The notes below the pieces were generated by a model. That model saw nothing but the letters and a program-made list of their open reading frames with translations, had not been told where the DNA came from and did not search any database. From the NCBI GenBank assembly GCA_022402465.1, contig JAKRSH010000031.1:92685-156684 (forward strand): a DNA stretch of 64,000 nucleotides. Direction: 5' to 3'. The position numbers and the translations under genes are program-made. Below, piece by piece: positions 35,637 through 45,239 of the stretch; positions within the stretch are counted from its first letter, which is position 1, and the number at the start of each line of letters is the position of its first letter. Source of the stretch: Leptospiraceae bacterium (GTDB taxonomy: Bacteria > Spirochaetota > Leptospiria > Leptospirales > Leptospiraceae).

Positions 35637-36083
35637 ATGAAATTCACAAAGGAGTCTTATTTCGAGATTCCTACACATTTCGATCATCTTCAAGCAACAA
35701 GAAATAATATTCGGAAATTTCTGGAAGATTCTCAGTTTACTGATCTAGAAAAGAATCGAATCCTTCTCAGCCTAGATGAAGCTATAACAAATATTATAGA
35801 GCATGGGTATCCAGAAAACAAGATAGGTTTGATTCAAATCCAACTTCGATTGAATGAAGAAGGGACTCATTTTAAATGTACCTTGATTGACGATGCAATT
35901 CCTTTCAACCCCCTGCTAAAAGCCAAGGTTGATCCAGATGAATTTATTCAAGAATCTCGTGATGGTGGGATGGGTATTTATAATTATTTACATCTAATGA
36001 AAGTAGAATATGAAGAAGTTATCAACGGTGGAAATTGTCTTAACTTAAGTTATAAGAAAAAGGCTGTCCAGGTAACTGAATAA
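35637..36083 (+). CDS. RsbW/SpoIIAB-like HATPase serine kinase (anti-sigma)
   Basis: This 148-residue GHKL protein has an N-box LSLDEAITNIIEHGYPE (about residues 41-57) and a G-box DGGMGIYNYLHLM (about 109-121). Proteins of this type phosphorylate their STAS partner and bind a sigma factor or other effector. It sits between the STAS and SpoIIE genes. No sigma factor gene is adjacent, so the final target may not be sigma-type. Confidence 0.88.
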   Translation: MKFTKESYFEIPTHFDHLQATRNNIRKFLEDSQFTDLEKNRILLSLDEAITNIIEHGYPENKIGLIQIQLRLNEEGTHFKCTLIDDAIPFNPLLKAKVDPDEFIQESRDGGMGIYNYLHLMKVEYEEVINGGNCLNLSYKKKAVQVTE

Positions 36084-36111
36084 GTACTAATTTCTAGAAT
36101 TTGGAAGAACT

Positions 36112-38958
36112 ATGAACCTCAAAAAAATCCTCTCTTTTCTAAAACCGGGCATTCGAATTAAACTCATATTATTTACTCTTTTATTATTGATTACCTTCGG
36201 ACTTGCAAATTTTGCATACTTTTACTACAGCCAAAAGGAATGGATTTCTGATAATTTTCAAAAAGAGATAGAAGCCCCTTTAAGCTATATCAATTCGCTT
36301 TCTTTGGAAATGGAAAATATAGCGACTACTTTGATACTAGTAGAAGATATGAAGAATAGAATCAAAACCAAAGGAAATGATAAGTCTTTAAAGAGAAAAG
36401 TTGTCTCTTCGTCAATAAGCAAATCATTGTTTGGTTTATTCTCTCAAAAAAACTCCAATGTCTCCTACCAAAATACATATTTTTCTCAGTATCTACCTGA
36501 AAAAGAAATCCTTGCTTTAACAGACAGAATACAGTCCCAATTTCGGGATGAGAAAGGAGTGATTATAAGCGATCAAAAATTTGAAGGAATTCTTTCAATA
36601 GCTGGCAGTATTGCTAAAATCCAAGCTAGAATAGAAGATTTAGAAAGTAAAATAGAGAAAACCCCAAGAGATGAGAAGGCTTTAACAAGAGAAAAAGTTT
36701 TACTTTCTAAAGAAAATAAAAGATTTCGTGAGAGCATTCAGAACTTTTTTAAGAATTCAAATAGAGACAAAGTGGAAGAATTGGGATTTAATCCTCGTAA
36801 TGTGAGAATCCAATCTTATGATATAGAAAAGAATCTGTTCTTGGATACTGGTAAATTAATCCAGGGCTCAAGTTTTTCAAGTAGGAGATTATTTTCTCAA
36901 GCAAATTTTGAGAATGATAAAAAAGAATTTCTAAACTTTGAACAAAATGAACTTGTTCATCTCTCTGAAACTAAGACTAAGTCTTATGAAATAGGTAAGA
37001 ATCTTTACGAGGTAGTATCCAAGCCTTTCTTTAAAAGCCCAGGCTTAACAAATCGATCTTCCTTGATCATCGCTGATATGGATACAGGCGACTCCAATTG
37101 GATGGAATTGATTCGAGAAGATAGAACTTTAACCATTGAATTTGAAGATTTAATCGATAAACTAAGAGAAAGACGTGCTACAATTGTGTCGGAGAATATT
37201 CTTCCAAATAAAGATAAAGAATACGTTCAACTCTATAAAGAATACAATCAATTATTAAAGAAAAGATCTGATGTATTTACCAAGCTTCACCCATACCCTG
37301 ATGAAAATAAAAATCGTAGAGAAACAATCAATCTGTCTATAGATGAACTAGAAAAGAAAGCTAAGAATTTAGAAACCAAAATTTCTTCTCTTCAATCAGA
37401 ATCTAAGATAGCAATCTCCAGTGGTGATGAAAGCCTTGCTGAAAAATTGGAACTGCAAGCTGAAAATTTAGGATCTGATTTATCTAATACCACCGAAGAA
37501 ATAGAGCAGCTAAAAAACACTATAACTTCTTGGAACGAATATCCAAGGCTTAAGCTCGCTGAAAGTTACCAAAATTTGAGGGATGCAAGCCTAAAAGCAT
37601 ATATACACCTTCCTTACAAAAATGATACATTATCCTATGATAAATTTTTAAGAGATAATTCTATTTTCAATTCTGAACATAGACGATGGAAGCATATCCG
37701 TGATTGGGTAACTGATGCTAGTTCAGAAACAAGACTTCCTAAAATTTTTATTCCAGGAAGAGGGAGGGTTGAAACTTTTGAAGATGGTATACTCTCAAGA
37801 AGTAGAATGGAAGCAGAAGAATACATGTGGTTCCTGGATTCTACGCCTATCTATTCCTATCCAGATATAGAAAAGTCTCTGGCTCATATTCTTTTATTTA
37901 AGAACCTAGCTGGTACTAACTTAATCATTATAGATCGATCAGATGCTGTTAAAAAATCAAAGGAAAGCATCAATAAGTTATTGCAAGTGTCTTTAGGCTT
38001 AGCAGCTATCTTTATGATCATTGCTATTGTTTCCTCAAACTATGCTGTTAAGAAGCTACGTAAGATTACAGAAAGTACTGAAAAAATCGGAGAAGGTGAC
38101 CTAAATGTAGATTTTCCTTCTTCAGGATGGGATGAAATAGGAAGTTTAGGTAGAACATTAAATTCCATGGTTAAGGGGCTTCGTGAAAGAGAAGAGCTTA
38201 GAGGAGAGTTAGAAGCTGCTGAAGAAATTCAGAAACGTTTGCTTCCTGACAAATTACCGATTCATTCTGGCTTAGAGTTTGGTGCATTTTACAAGGCTAT
38301 GCATGGAGTTGGTGGAGATTATTTTGATTTTATAGAGATGGATGGTAAAATATTTCTTTGTGTTGGTGATGTATCCAATCATGGTGTAGGACCTGCACTT
38401 GTTATGGCATTACTGCGTTCCCAGTTGCATACTTTGATTCGTAAAGGAGCAAAAGATCCAAAGAAAATTCTCTTAGAATTGAATTCCTTTCTTTATGCCG
38501 ATACACCTGATACAATTTTTGTTACATTTTTTCTTGGGGTTTATGATCTTCTAAATCATGAAATCATTTTTGCTTCAGCTGGTCATAATAAACCAATCGT
38601 TTATCGCAAGAAGGATGATACTTGCAAATACCTTAAAGCGGGTGGTCTTCCTCTCGGTATGGATGAGAATAGTTTTTTTGAGACTACAATTGAACTAAGA
38701 AAAACAAGTTTAGAGCCTGGTGATTTTTTCTTTCAGTACACTGATGGTGTAAATGAAGCTATGAATGAGTCTAGAGAACAATATGGAAATGAGAGACTTG
38801 CTACTTTTCTAAAAAAGAATCAATCTATTCCTAGCAATGAACTTGTGGAGTCTATAGCTAGGGATGTGGAGACATTTTCAGGAAAGAAAATATTTATAGA
38901 CGGACCAAGTGAACTGAACGATGACATTGCAATGATAGGAATTAAAAGAATCAATTAA
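36112..38958 (+). CDS. Membrane SpoIIE-type serine phosphatase with coiled-coil sensor region and HAMP
   Basis: This 948-residue protein is the input of the partner-switch module. TM1 is at about residues 17-38. A very long extracytoplasmic region follows, with coiled coils at about 155-200 and 415-475. TM2 is at about 625-645 (VSLGLAAIFMIIAIVSS), then HAMP to about 700, a linker helix (REELRGELEAAEEIQKRLLP) and a PP2C/SpoIIE domain to the end. Metal-binding Asp are in GVGGDYFDF and CVGDVSNHGVGPA, and the C-terminal motif is DGVNEAM and LNDDIAMIGIK. It should dephosphorylate the STAS protein when the periplasmic part senses an unknown signal. Confidence 0.88.
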   Translation: MNLKKILSFLKPGIRIKLILFTLLLLITFGLANFAYFYYSQKEWISDNFQKEIEAPLSYINSLSLEMENIATTLILVEDMKNRIKTKGNDKSLKRKVVSSSISKSLFGLFSQKNSNVSYQNTYFSQYLPEKEILALTDRIQSQFRDEKGVIISDQKFEGILSIAGSIAKIQARIEDLESKIEKTPRDEKALTREKVLLSKENKRFRESIQNFFKNSNRDKVEELGFNPRNVRIQSYDIEKNLFLDTGKLIQGSSFSSRRLFSQANFENDKKEFLNFEQNELVHLSETKTKSYEIGKNLYEVVSKPFFKSPGLTNRSSLIIADMDTGDSNWMELIREDRTLTIEFEDLIDKLRERRATIVSENILPNKDKEYVQLYKEYNQLLKKRSDVFTKLHPYPDENKNRRETINLSIDELEKKAKNLETKISSLQSESKIAISSGDESLAEKLELQAENLGSDLSNTTEEIEQLKNTITSWNEYPRLKLAESYQNLRDASLKAYIHLPYKNDTLSYDKFLRDNSIFNSEHRRWKHIRDWVTDASSETRLPKIFIPGRGRVETFEDGILSRSRMEAEEYMWFLDSTPIYSYPDIEKSLAHILLFKNLAGTNLIIIDRSDAVKKSKESINKLLQVSLGLAAIFMIIAIVSSNYAVKKLRKITESTEKIGEGDLNVDFPSSGWDEIGSLGRTLNSMVKGLREREELRGELEAAEEIQKRLLPDKLPIHSGLEFGAFYKAMHGVGGDYFDFIEMDGKIFLCVGDVSNHGVGPALVMALLRSQLHTLIRKGAKDPKKILLELNSFLYADTPDTIFVTFFLGVYDLLNHEIIFASAGHNKPIVYRKKDDTCKYLKAGGLPLGMDENSFFETTIELRKTSLEPGDFFFQYTDGVNEAMNESREQYGNERLATFLKKNQSIPSNELVESIARDVETFSGKKIFIDGPSELNDDIAMIGIKRIN

Positions 38959-40616
38959 TTCTTTAACTTTCTATCATTATGAACATTTCCATCAACACCG
39001 AGGTTGATTTTACTTTTGCCAATTACAGGATTGAGAGAGACTTTATAGTATTTTCCCTTACCTAGATTGATATCAACACCAGGATGGATTTCTCTCTCAG
39101 CAAGAACATAGGAATCCTTATTGGGCTCATAAGAAGTTACAGCGGAATTGTATTGGTTTTGTGCAGCTTTTAGAAGTCCTGTATACTTATTTTCAACTTC
39201 CCTAAGTTTGGCGAGCATTCCTTTTTCTTCAGGGTTCAGATCTCTTTTGCTTCCCTCATCAATCAATTTGTTCATAGTTTGTTCTACTTTACCGAGAACT
39301 TCTTTCTTGGATTGAATATCTATTCGCATCTTTTCAAGTTCTTTAATTATCTCAGGAGGGGTGCCAACGGTGAGAATGGTTTTGGTTTCAACAACAGCTC
39401 CCAATTTATTGCATAGTATGCTTCTTCCTGCAATAATATCTCCACCTATGATTTCACCTCGACCACCAGAGACTACTACATCTTCCTCTGCTGTAATATC
39501 TGAATGCATAGATGCTTCTTCAATAAAAACAGACTTGCCAGAAATCATCTTACCTTGCTCTACAAACTTTGCATAGATCTCTCCCTCAGCATGAATTGTG
39601 CCCTGTCCTCTACCCATGAATCCGCCACTGAGTACTACATCACCCTTTGCTTTGAGAAAAACCTTGCCTACAGATTTTTTAATAATTAAGGAACCATCGG
39701 TTGTTAGGGTAAAGCCATCTGCGATTTTTTCTTCGACTATGATGGTTCCAGGAAAATCAACATTCCCTGTAGAAAAATCTACATTTTCTAAATGAACAAC
39801 TTCATCTACTCTTAAAAATCCTGATCGATCAAGAACAGGTCTACCTGTAATGGTAGCAAGAGCCTCTCTACCATCAGGACTTAGTGTTACATTTGCACCT
39901 AACTTCCATTCCACTTCCTCTCCTTTCGTAAAAGGTATTGGATCACCATAGACATCAATACCATCTTTGCCAGGCTTGGGTTCAATCTTTCTTGCTAGAA
40001 CTTTGTTTTTGCTAATTGATTTGATAATATTGATTTCCCTGAAGTCAACTTTGCCTGAGGCATCCGCTTCTAGGTTTGGAGTGTTGGATGTATCAAATAT
40101 AAAATCTATGCCTCCATTCCCACCTGATAAGGGTGGAATTCCTTCAGCTATAGTATAAGGTCTGTGGTATTCGGGGTCGGATGCTAATTCTGATACTATC
40201 TCATCAATGATCCCATATTTAATTCCTGCTAAATTCAAGGCATTCCGAATTCCTTCTTCATCTAACATAGATCCACCGTGCTTGGGAGGATAGAGTGTAA
40301 TACTTGCCTCCATCCCATCTGTTTGGACTATGATTTCTGCTCGAGAATTTTCAGGTTCTCCACCAGTCCATTTGCCAATGATATGCTCTTTGCCATCTGG
40401 GTTCTTTACAATTTTCCTAATTTCCCTTTCGTCATAGCCTTCCACTCCAAAAATTTGAATTCTGGTTATAACCTGGATTGGTTCTACAGGGCTACCTGTT
40501 TTGCCAGGAGCAGTAACACGAAGTACAGCATTGCCATTTTTATTTTCAATAAGAAAGAAACCATTTTCAGATTCTTCTAAATCTTGCAGAACTTTTTTCG
40601 TATAGGCGTCTGACAT
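38955..40616 (-). CDS. FapA/DUF342-family polymer-forming protein
   Basis: This 553-residue cytosolic protein matches the DUF342 (FapA) layout: an N-terminal region, then a right-handed beta-helix of repeated hydrophobic turns (KVFLKAKGDVVLSGGFMGRG, IHAEGEIYAKFVEQG, ITAEEDVVVSGGRGEIIGG, about residues 300-400), then a coiled coil (about 410-490) and a C-terminal beta tail. Members are implicated in motility, envelope or polysaccharide organisation. Its stop overlaps that of the SpoIIE phosphatase gene by four bases, tail to tail. It is upstream of nothing recognisable on its own strand. Confidence 0.75.
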   Translation of the reverse strand: MSDAYTKKVLQDLEESENGFFLIENKNGNAVLRVTAPGKTGSPVEPIQVITRIQIFGVEGYDEREIRKIVKNPDGKEHIIGKWTGGEPENSRAEIIVQTDGMEASITLYPPKHGGSMLDEEGIRNALNLAGIKYGIIDEIVSELASDPEYHRPYTIAEGIPPLSGGNGGIDFIFDTSNTPNLEADASGKVDFREINIIKSISKNKVLARKIEPKPGKDGIDVYGDPIPFTKGEEVEWKLGANVTLSPDGREALATITGRPVLDRSGFLRVDEVVHLENVDFSTGNVDFPGTIIVEEKIADGFTLTTDGSLIIKKSVGKVFLKAKGDVVLSGGFMGRGQGTIHAEGEIYAKFVEQGKMISGKSVFIEEASMHSDITAEEDVVVSGGRGEIIGGDIIAGRSILCNKLGAVVETKTILTVGTPPEIIKELEKMRIDIQSKKEVLGKVEQTMNKLIDEGSKRDLNPEEKGMLAKLREVENKYTGLLKAAQNQYNSAVTSYEPNKDSYVLAEREIHPGVDINLGKGKYYKVSLNPVIGKSKINLGVDGNVHNDRKLKN

Positions 40617-40680
40617 AGAATATTATAATAATTCCCAACTAAGATAGATTGAAAATGTAAAGGCTATCTTGGATGAGAGT

Positions 40681-40836
40681 TTATTTCTTTTTTTCATTTT
40701 CATCATCGAAAAGCATTCTATATTTTGGACCTTCCATATCATCCATTTGACCAGATTTAGTTGACCAAAGGAAGGCTACCAAACCAAGAACTGCAATGAG
40801 AAGTGTAATCGGGATAGTGATGTAAAGAAATTCCAT
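40681..40836 (-). CDS. ccoS: cbb3 oxidase maturation protein CcoS
   Basis: This 51-residue protein is encoded from ATG 40836 to TAA 40681. It has one membrane span (about residues 4-24: LYITIPITLLIAVLGLVAFLW) and the CcoS hallmark SGQMDDMEGPKYRMLFDDE directly after it. CcoS is needed for cofactor insertion into cbb3-type oxidase. It is the last gene of the cco operon, 52 bases after ccoI. The PKYRML stretch recurs in the CcoQ-like protein of the same operon. Confidence 0.88.
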   Translation of the reverse strand: MEFLYITIPITLLIAVLGLVAFLWSTKSGQMDDMEGPKYRMLFDDENEKKK

Positions 40837-40888
40837 TTCTTCTCATGGAATCAGGATACACAAGCACTATCAAGAAAAAAACTGAATA

Positions 40889-43351
40889 CTATAGATCTCG
40901 TTTTTGAATACGCATTGAATTGGCTACAACGGTAAGGGAAGATAAAGCCATAAAAGCTGCACATATGACAGGAGCCATCCAACCTAGGGCGGCTATAGGA
41001 AGCATAAGAGAATTGTAGAGAAAAGAAATTCCAATATTTTGACGAATGAGATGGAAGGTTTCCTTAGAATAAAGAATAGATTTGTAGAAAGAGGCAAGAT
41101 CATTATGAACTAGAATTATATCAGAACGATCGATACTCAAATCAGCCGCTATACCCATGGAGATGCCTATGTTGGCTTTTGCAAGTGCTGCAGAATCATT
41201 GATTCCATCGCCAACCATGGCAACGATTTTTCCTTTGGCTTGTGCTTCATTGATAATTCTTAATTTGTCTTCGGGGCTTATTTCTGCAAAATACTGCTGA
41301 ACTCCTAATTCCTTAGAAGTCGAAGCGACAACAGATTCGCTGTCACCTGATAGTAAATAAATATCTTTGGTAATCTTTAATAAAGATTCTATGGTAGACT
41401 TAGAATTTTTCCTTATTTGATCTTTCAATTCAAAGTAACCTTGGTATTCCTTATTCCAATTCATATGAATTCTTGTAAGAGAGCTTTCTTGCTTGATTCC
41501 TAGAAATTTTGCTGATCCAAGTTCTATACGGAAAACTTTGGATTGGTATTTTAAGTTTGCCTTCATTCCTAAACCAGGGACTTCTTCTATCGAAAGTATT
41601 TCTACACCAAATAAGGGTTTAGAGAGCTTCTCAATTTCTCTACATAGATTTCGGGCAATAGGATGCTTGGATTGTTTTTCGATAGCAAGAGTAAATCCAA
41701 GAGCTAAAGTCTCATCCTTCCAATTTGATTCTACTATTGTCATTTCACCTTGAGTTAAGGTTCCGGTTTTATCAAAGAAAATAGAATCAACCTTAGAAAG
41801 AGTTTCCATAGAATCAGGAGTGCGAATGATTACTCCTTCACGAGAGTTTCGTATATGATTCATTACGAGGGCAGTAGGGACTGCCAAACCTAAAGCACAG
41901 GGACAAGCTACAATTAGTACGGCAATGGTGTTGATGATTGCTGTTTCTAAATTTCCAGAAAGAAAAGTCCATGCTGCAAAGGTAGCAATTGCAAGGAGGA
42001 AAACCAATGCTATGAAATAAGAAGATATTCTATCTGTAATACGCTCTAAGTTTGGCTTCTCACCTAGCGCTTGCTCAATGAGAGTCTTCAGTCTAGAGAG
42101 GGTTGAATTTTTCGCATCAACATCTGCACGAATTTCCACTGGGATTGAGATTGAAATTGATCCAGCTAGAATGGGGTCTCCCTTTTTTTTAGTGATGGCA
42201 GCCGACTCACCAGTAAGAAAGGATTCATTAAAATATCCCAAATCACTTAGCAAAACTCCATCAGTAGGAACTCTTTCACCAGCTCTTACCAGTATTGTAT
42301 GACCTTTCTTGATCTCTGCTGTTCGAATGATTGTCTCTTCCTTGTCCAAGTTCAATATTGTCGCAAGCTCTGGCAGATCTGAAACCAATTGAGAAAGTTT
42401 ATCATTGGATTTCAGTCTGGCTGAGTCTTCTAGATACTTACCTAAAAGTATAAAGAAATAAATCATACAAACAGAATCAAAATAAACTTCACCAATATCT
42501 GTGAGAGTGACATAGATACTGTAAAAGTAAGCTAGACTAATTCCTGTTACTAAAAGAAAATCCATAGAGAGTCTTTTCTGTTTAAGACCGTTCCAGGCTC
42601 CTAATAAAAATGGATAACCGCTATAGAAATAAACAGGTGTCGCAAAAGCCCAAGATAGATAATGGAGCAATCGCTTCCATTCAAGATCTATGCCCGTGAA
42701 ATATCCTGCATAAAGGGAAGTTCCAAAAAGCATGATATTTCCAAAACAAAATCCAGCAAGACCCATGCGTTTTAGTAAAGCTGTGTTCTTAGTGGATTTC
42801 TCTTGGTTCTTCCAAGGCGAGTGAAGTTTGGGAATATAAGCCAAGGATTCAATAACCTGAAATATTTCACTGAGAGAAATTTCATCTTTATGAAAGCTAA
42901 TTTGAGCTCTAGCGGTTGCAAAATTGATTCGTACCGATTCAATTCCCTTGGTATCCTTCAAGACTTTTTCATTTAACCATACACAGGCGGAACAGTGGAT
43001 ATTAGTGATATTGATAAATACTTCAAAAAGTCCAGGTGATATCTCTCTAAGATATTCTTCTGCAACCAATTCGCCATTTAGATAATTTTCCCGAATGGAT
43101 TTATCATTTTCAGGAATTTCAGCAGGTTCAATGATTTGAGATCCACGCAGAGAATAGAATTGAAGATTCCCTGATTCTAAAATAATTTCAGAAACAGTGC
43201 GACATCCATTGCAACAAAAAGAGAGAGTTTCATTCTTATGAACCCAAACTACTTCGCTATTTGGAAGTATAGTCCCATTGCAATGGTAGCACTTATCGTT
43301 GAACGACGATTTGTGCGGTTTTTCTAAATGTTCTACTTCCATGCTTCCCAT
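40889..43351 (-). CDS. ccoI: Copper-transporting P-type ATPase CcoI/FixI
   Basis: This 820-residue P1B ATPase delivers copper for assembly of the cbb3 oxidase. The N-terminus has a CYHCNG...CCNGC cluster (residues about 22-50) and a heavy-metal domain with HCSACVW (about 117-123). Eight membrane spans follow; the ion-binding motif CPCALG, the phosphorylation site DKTGTLTQGE and GDGINDSAAL are all intact. The start at 43351, or an ATG nine bases later, lies 50-59 bases inside the ccoH gene, an unusually long overlap, but no later start precedes the CxxC. Confidence 0.93.
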   Translation of the reverse strand: MGSMEVEHLEKPHKSSFNDKCYHCNGTILPNSEVVWVHKNETLSFCCNGCRTVSEIILESGNLQFYSLRGSQIIEPAEIPENDKSIRENYLNGELVAEEYLREISPGLFEVFINITNIHCSACVWLNEKVLKDTKGIESVRINFATARAQISFHKDEISLSEIFQVIESLAYIPKLHSPWKNQEKSTKNTALLKRMGLAGFCFGNIMLFGTSLYAGYFTGIDLEWKRLLHYLSWAFATPVYFYSGYPFLLGAWNGLKQKRLSMDFLLVTGISLAYFYSIYVTLTDIGEVYFDSVCMIYFFILLGKYLEDSARLKSNDKLSQLVSDLPELATILNLDKEETIIRTAEIKKGHTILVRAGERVPTDGVLLSDLGYFNESFLTGESAAITKKKGDPILAGSISISIPVEIRADVDAKNSTLSRLKTLIEQALGEKPNLERITDRISSYFIALVFLLAIATFAAWTFLSGNLETAIINTIAVLIVACPCALGLAVPTALVMNHIRNSREGVIIRTPDSMETLSKVDSIFFDKTGTLTQGEMTIVESNWKDETLALGFTLAIEKQSKHPIARNLCREIEKLSKPLFGVEILSIEEVPGLGMKANLKYQSKVFRIELGSAKFLGIKQESSLTRIHMNWNKEYQGYFELKDQIRKNSKSTIESLLKITKDIYLLSGDSESVVASTSKELGVQQYFAEISPEDKLRIINEAQAKGKIVAMVGDGINDSAALAKANIGISMGIAADLSIDRSDIILVHNDLASFYKSILYSKETFHLIRQNIGISFLYNSLMLPIAALGWMAPVICAAFMALSSLTVVANSMRIQKRDL

Positions 43352-43793
43352 AAATAGTGATCACCCATTGTCCTAGATCCGGAATCTCGACATCTGCTCT
43401 GTATTTTCCTTGCCCAAGGTGAGTGAATTGGTAGGATTCAGTAAATTTATTAGTCGCTCCTCTTTCTCTAATTAAAAGAATCTGACCATCTTCTATAGGC
43501 CTGTCTTTCTTTTGAAAGGTAAGTTCAATTTGGTTCTTTCCACTAACAAGGGGAAGTCTTTCGGTAAATAAATTTCCAGTAATGGAATATCCTTCTTCCG
43601 ACATGATCCTATTGTCTTCGAGAGTCTTCTCGTAATTGAGACCTTTTTCATAGTAATTTCGGTCAATTACATCTTCATGACCTTTATTTGCGATGTAAAT
43701 TGTTATAGCAGTTGCTGCTATGAGTCCTATAAAAATAACACCCATAGCATAGAACGCAGCTTTTACACTTTTATCTAAATCTTTAAATTTCAT
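43293..43793 (-). CDS. ccoH: FixH/CcoH-family protein
   Basis: This 166-residue protein has an N-terminal membrane span (AAFYAMGVIFIGLIAATAITIYIA, about residues 11-34) and an Ig-like periplasmic domain with NYYEKGLNYEKT just after the span and a GQWVITIYG strand near the end, which is the FixH pattern. CcoH is associated with cbb3 oxidase assembly and copper delivery. It follows ccoG and overlaps ccoI. Confidence 0.85.
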   Translation of the reverse strand: MKFKDLDKSVKAAFYAMGVIFIGLIAATAITIYIANKGHEDVIDRNYYEKGLNYEKTLEDNRIMSEEGYSITGNLFTERLPLVSGKNQIELTFQKKDRPIEDGQILLIRERGATNKFTESYQFTHLGQGKYRADVEIPDLGQWVITIYGKHGSRTFRKTAQIVVQR

Positions 43794-43864
43794 GATTCCT
43801 TTGTTCCCTATAAAAATTCAATCTCAGTAAGATATTCCATCTGCAGTTTTTATAATTAGTTAGA

Positions 43865-45217
43865 CTACAATTCATCTAACATACCAAAGAGATCAGCAGG
43901 TAAAGTAAATGGTACTCTTTTCTCACGCATCATCTTGGGATTAAGTGGATCTATAAATCGGATAAGAATAAAATGATTCTTATTCACAAGATCCTCTTTT
44001 TTAAGAATTCCTGTCTCAACTACTATCCTAATGTCCATCATGCTATTCTCAGGAATAGTAATCATAGAATTTCCTTCCCCTCCAACAAGAAGTATAGCTT
44101 CTTCTGCAAAATCTGGGTATTCTATTTCAACTTTCAAATGTTGGTCTTCCAGACTCATATTTTGTAATTTTACATTGTAAAAATTTCTTACTCGTCCACC
44201 AGGTATTTGCATGGCTGGAATATTTCTATCGGGTAGAACAGATGCATACAAGGGAACTCTCAAATTGAGAAGATAGACAGCAGAGGATAATACAATCAAA
44301 AGTAAGCTTGCATATAAGGCAGTTCTTGGTCGTATCCAAGAAATTTTACTATCACGCTTTTCGACCTGGTCTTGTGCCATATAGCGAATCAAGGAAGCTT
44401 TATCTTCCCTTGCCATGATGCTAGTGCAGGCATCTACACATTTCCCGCAAGCAACACATCCAATCTGAACTCCATCCCGGATATCAATACCAGTTGGGCA
44501 GACTACAACGCACATGTTACAAGAGATACAGTCCCCTTCTTTTTCTTTTCCTTTCCTACGTGGCTCGCCTCTAACATAATCATAGGTTACGTTTAAGGAC
44601 TGATTGTCCATGAGAACAGTTTGGAATCTTGCATAAGGGCAGGCATATTTGCAGAATTGTTCTCTAACAAAAGCCATATCACCATACAGAGTGAATGTAA
44701 AGAACAGAGCGAAATAAACCCAGGTAACTTCGCCTGTAAATATTTTTAAGCTAGAAATATCAGCTAACATTAAGTAGGGATCTGCGAAATAAGAAATCCA
44801 CACTAAGGAACCAGCTAAAGAGAAAAGTATCCAGGTCGTGTGTAGGGCGACTTTTCCTAGAGTGGGTGCATCTTTTTTCCCATATTTGGAGCCTAGAATT
44901 AAGCGTCCTATCCAGTCGAACATCTCAGTGAAGACTGTTTGTGGACAAGCCCAACCACACCAGACTCTTCCTATGAGAGATGTGAAGAAAAAGAGAGAAA
45001 GCCCAGCAGTAACTAGCATAAGCCAGAGAAAATATCCTTCCATAGGAATGAAAACATTCCCCAATAGATAGAATTTTCTCTCTGGTATATCTAGGCGAAT
45101 GAGAGGGTGTCCTGCCATTCGAAACCAAGGTAATCCAAAATAAATTGGAATTAGAAAAGCAAATGCAATGTTACGAAGTGTTTTTATCTTTCCTGTTTGG
45201 TGCCTAGATATGATCAT
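43865..45217 (-). CDS. ccoG: Cytochrome c oxidase accessory protein CcoG (polyferredoxin-like)
   Basis: This 450-residue membrane protein with several N-terminal spans is a copper reductase in cbb3 assembly. Conserved sites include GRVWCGWACPQTVFTE (about residues 82-97), FCKYACPYARFQ (about 188-199) and two 4Fe-4S motifs CISCNMCVVVCPTGIDIR and GCVACGKCVDACTSIM (about 232-270). An IgFn-like C-terminal domain lies in the periplasm. It lies between ccoP and ccoH in the operon. Confidence 0.93.
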   Translation of the reverse strand: MIISRHQTGKIKTLRNIAFAFLIPIYFGLPWFRMAGHPLIRLDIPERKFYLLGNVFIPMEGYFLWLMLVTAGLSLFFFTSLIGRVWCGWACPQTVFTEMFDWIGRLILGSKYGKKDAPTLGKVALHTTWILFSLAGSLVWISYFADPYLMLADISSLKIFTGEVTWVYFALFFTFTLYGDMAFVREQFCKYACPYARFQTVLMDNQSLNVTYDYVRGEPRRKGKEKEGDCISCNMCVVVCPTGIDIRDGVQIGCVACGKCVDACTSIMAREDKASLIRYMAQDQVEKRDSKISWIRPRTALYASLLLIVLSSAVYLLNLRVPLYASVLPDRNIPAMQIPGGRVRNFYNVKLQNMSLEDQHLKVEIEYPDFAEEAILLVGGEGNSMITIPENSMMDIRIVVETGILKKEDLVNKNHFILIRFIDPLNPKMMREKRVPFTLPADLFGMLDEL

Positions 45218-45239
45218 TTTCCCTCCTGGAGCCTAACTT

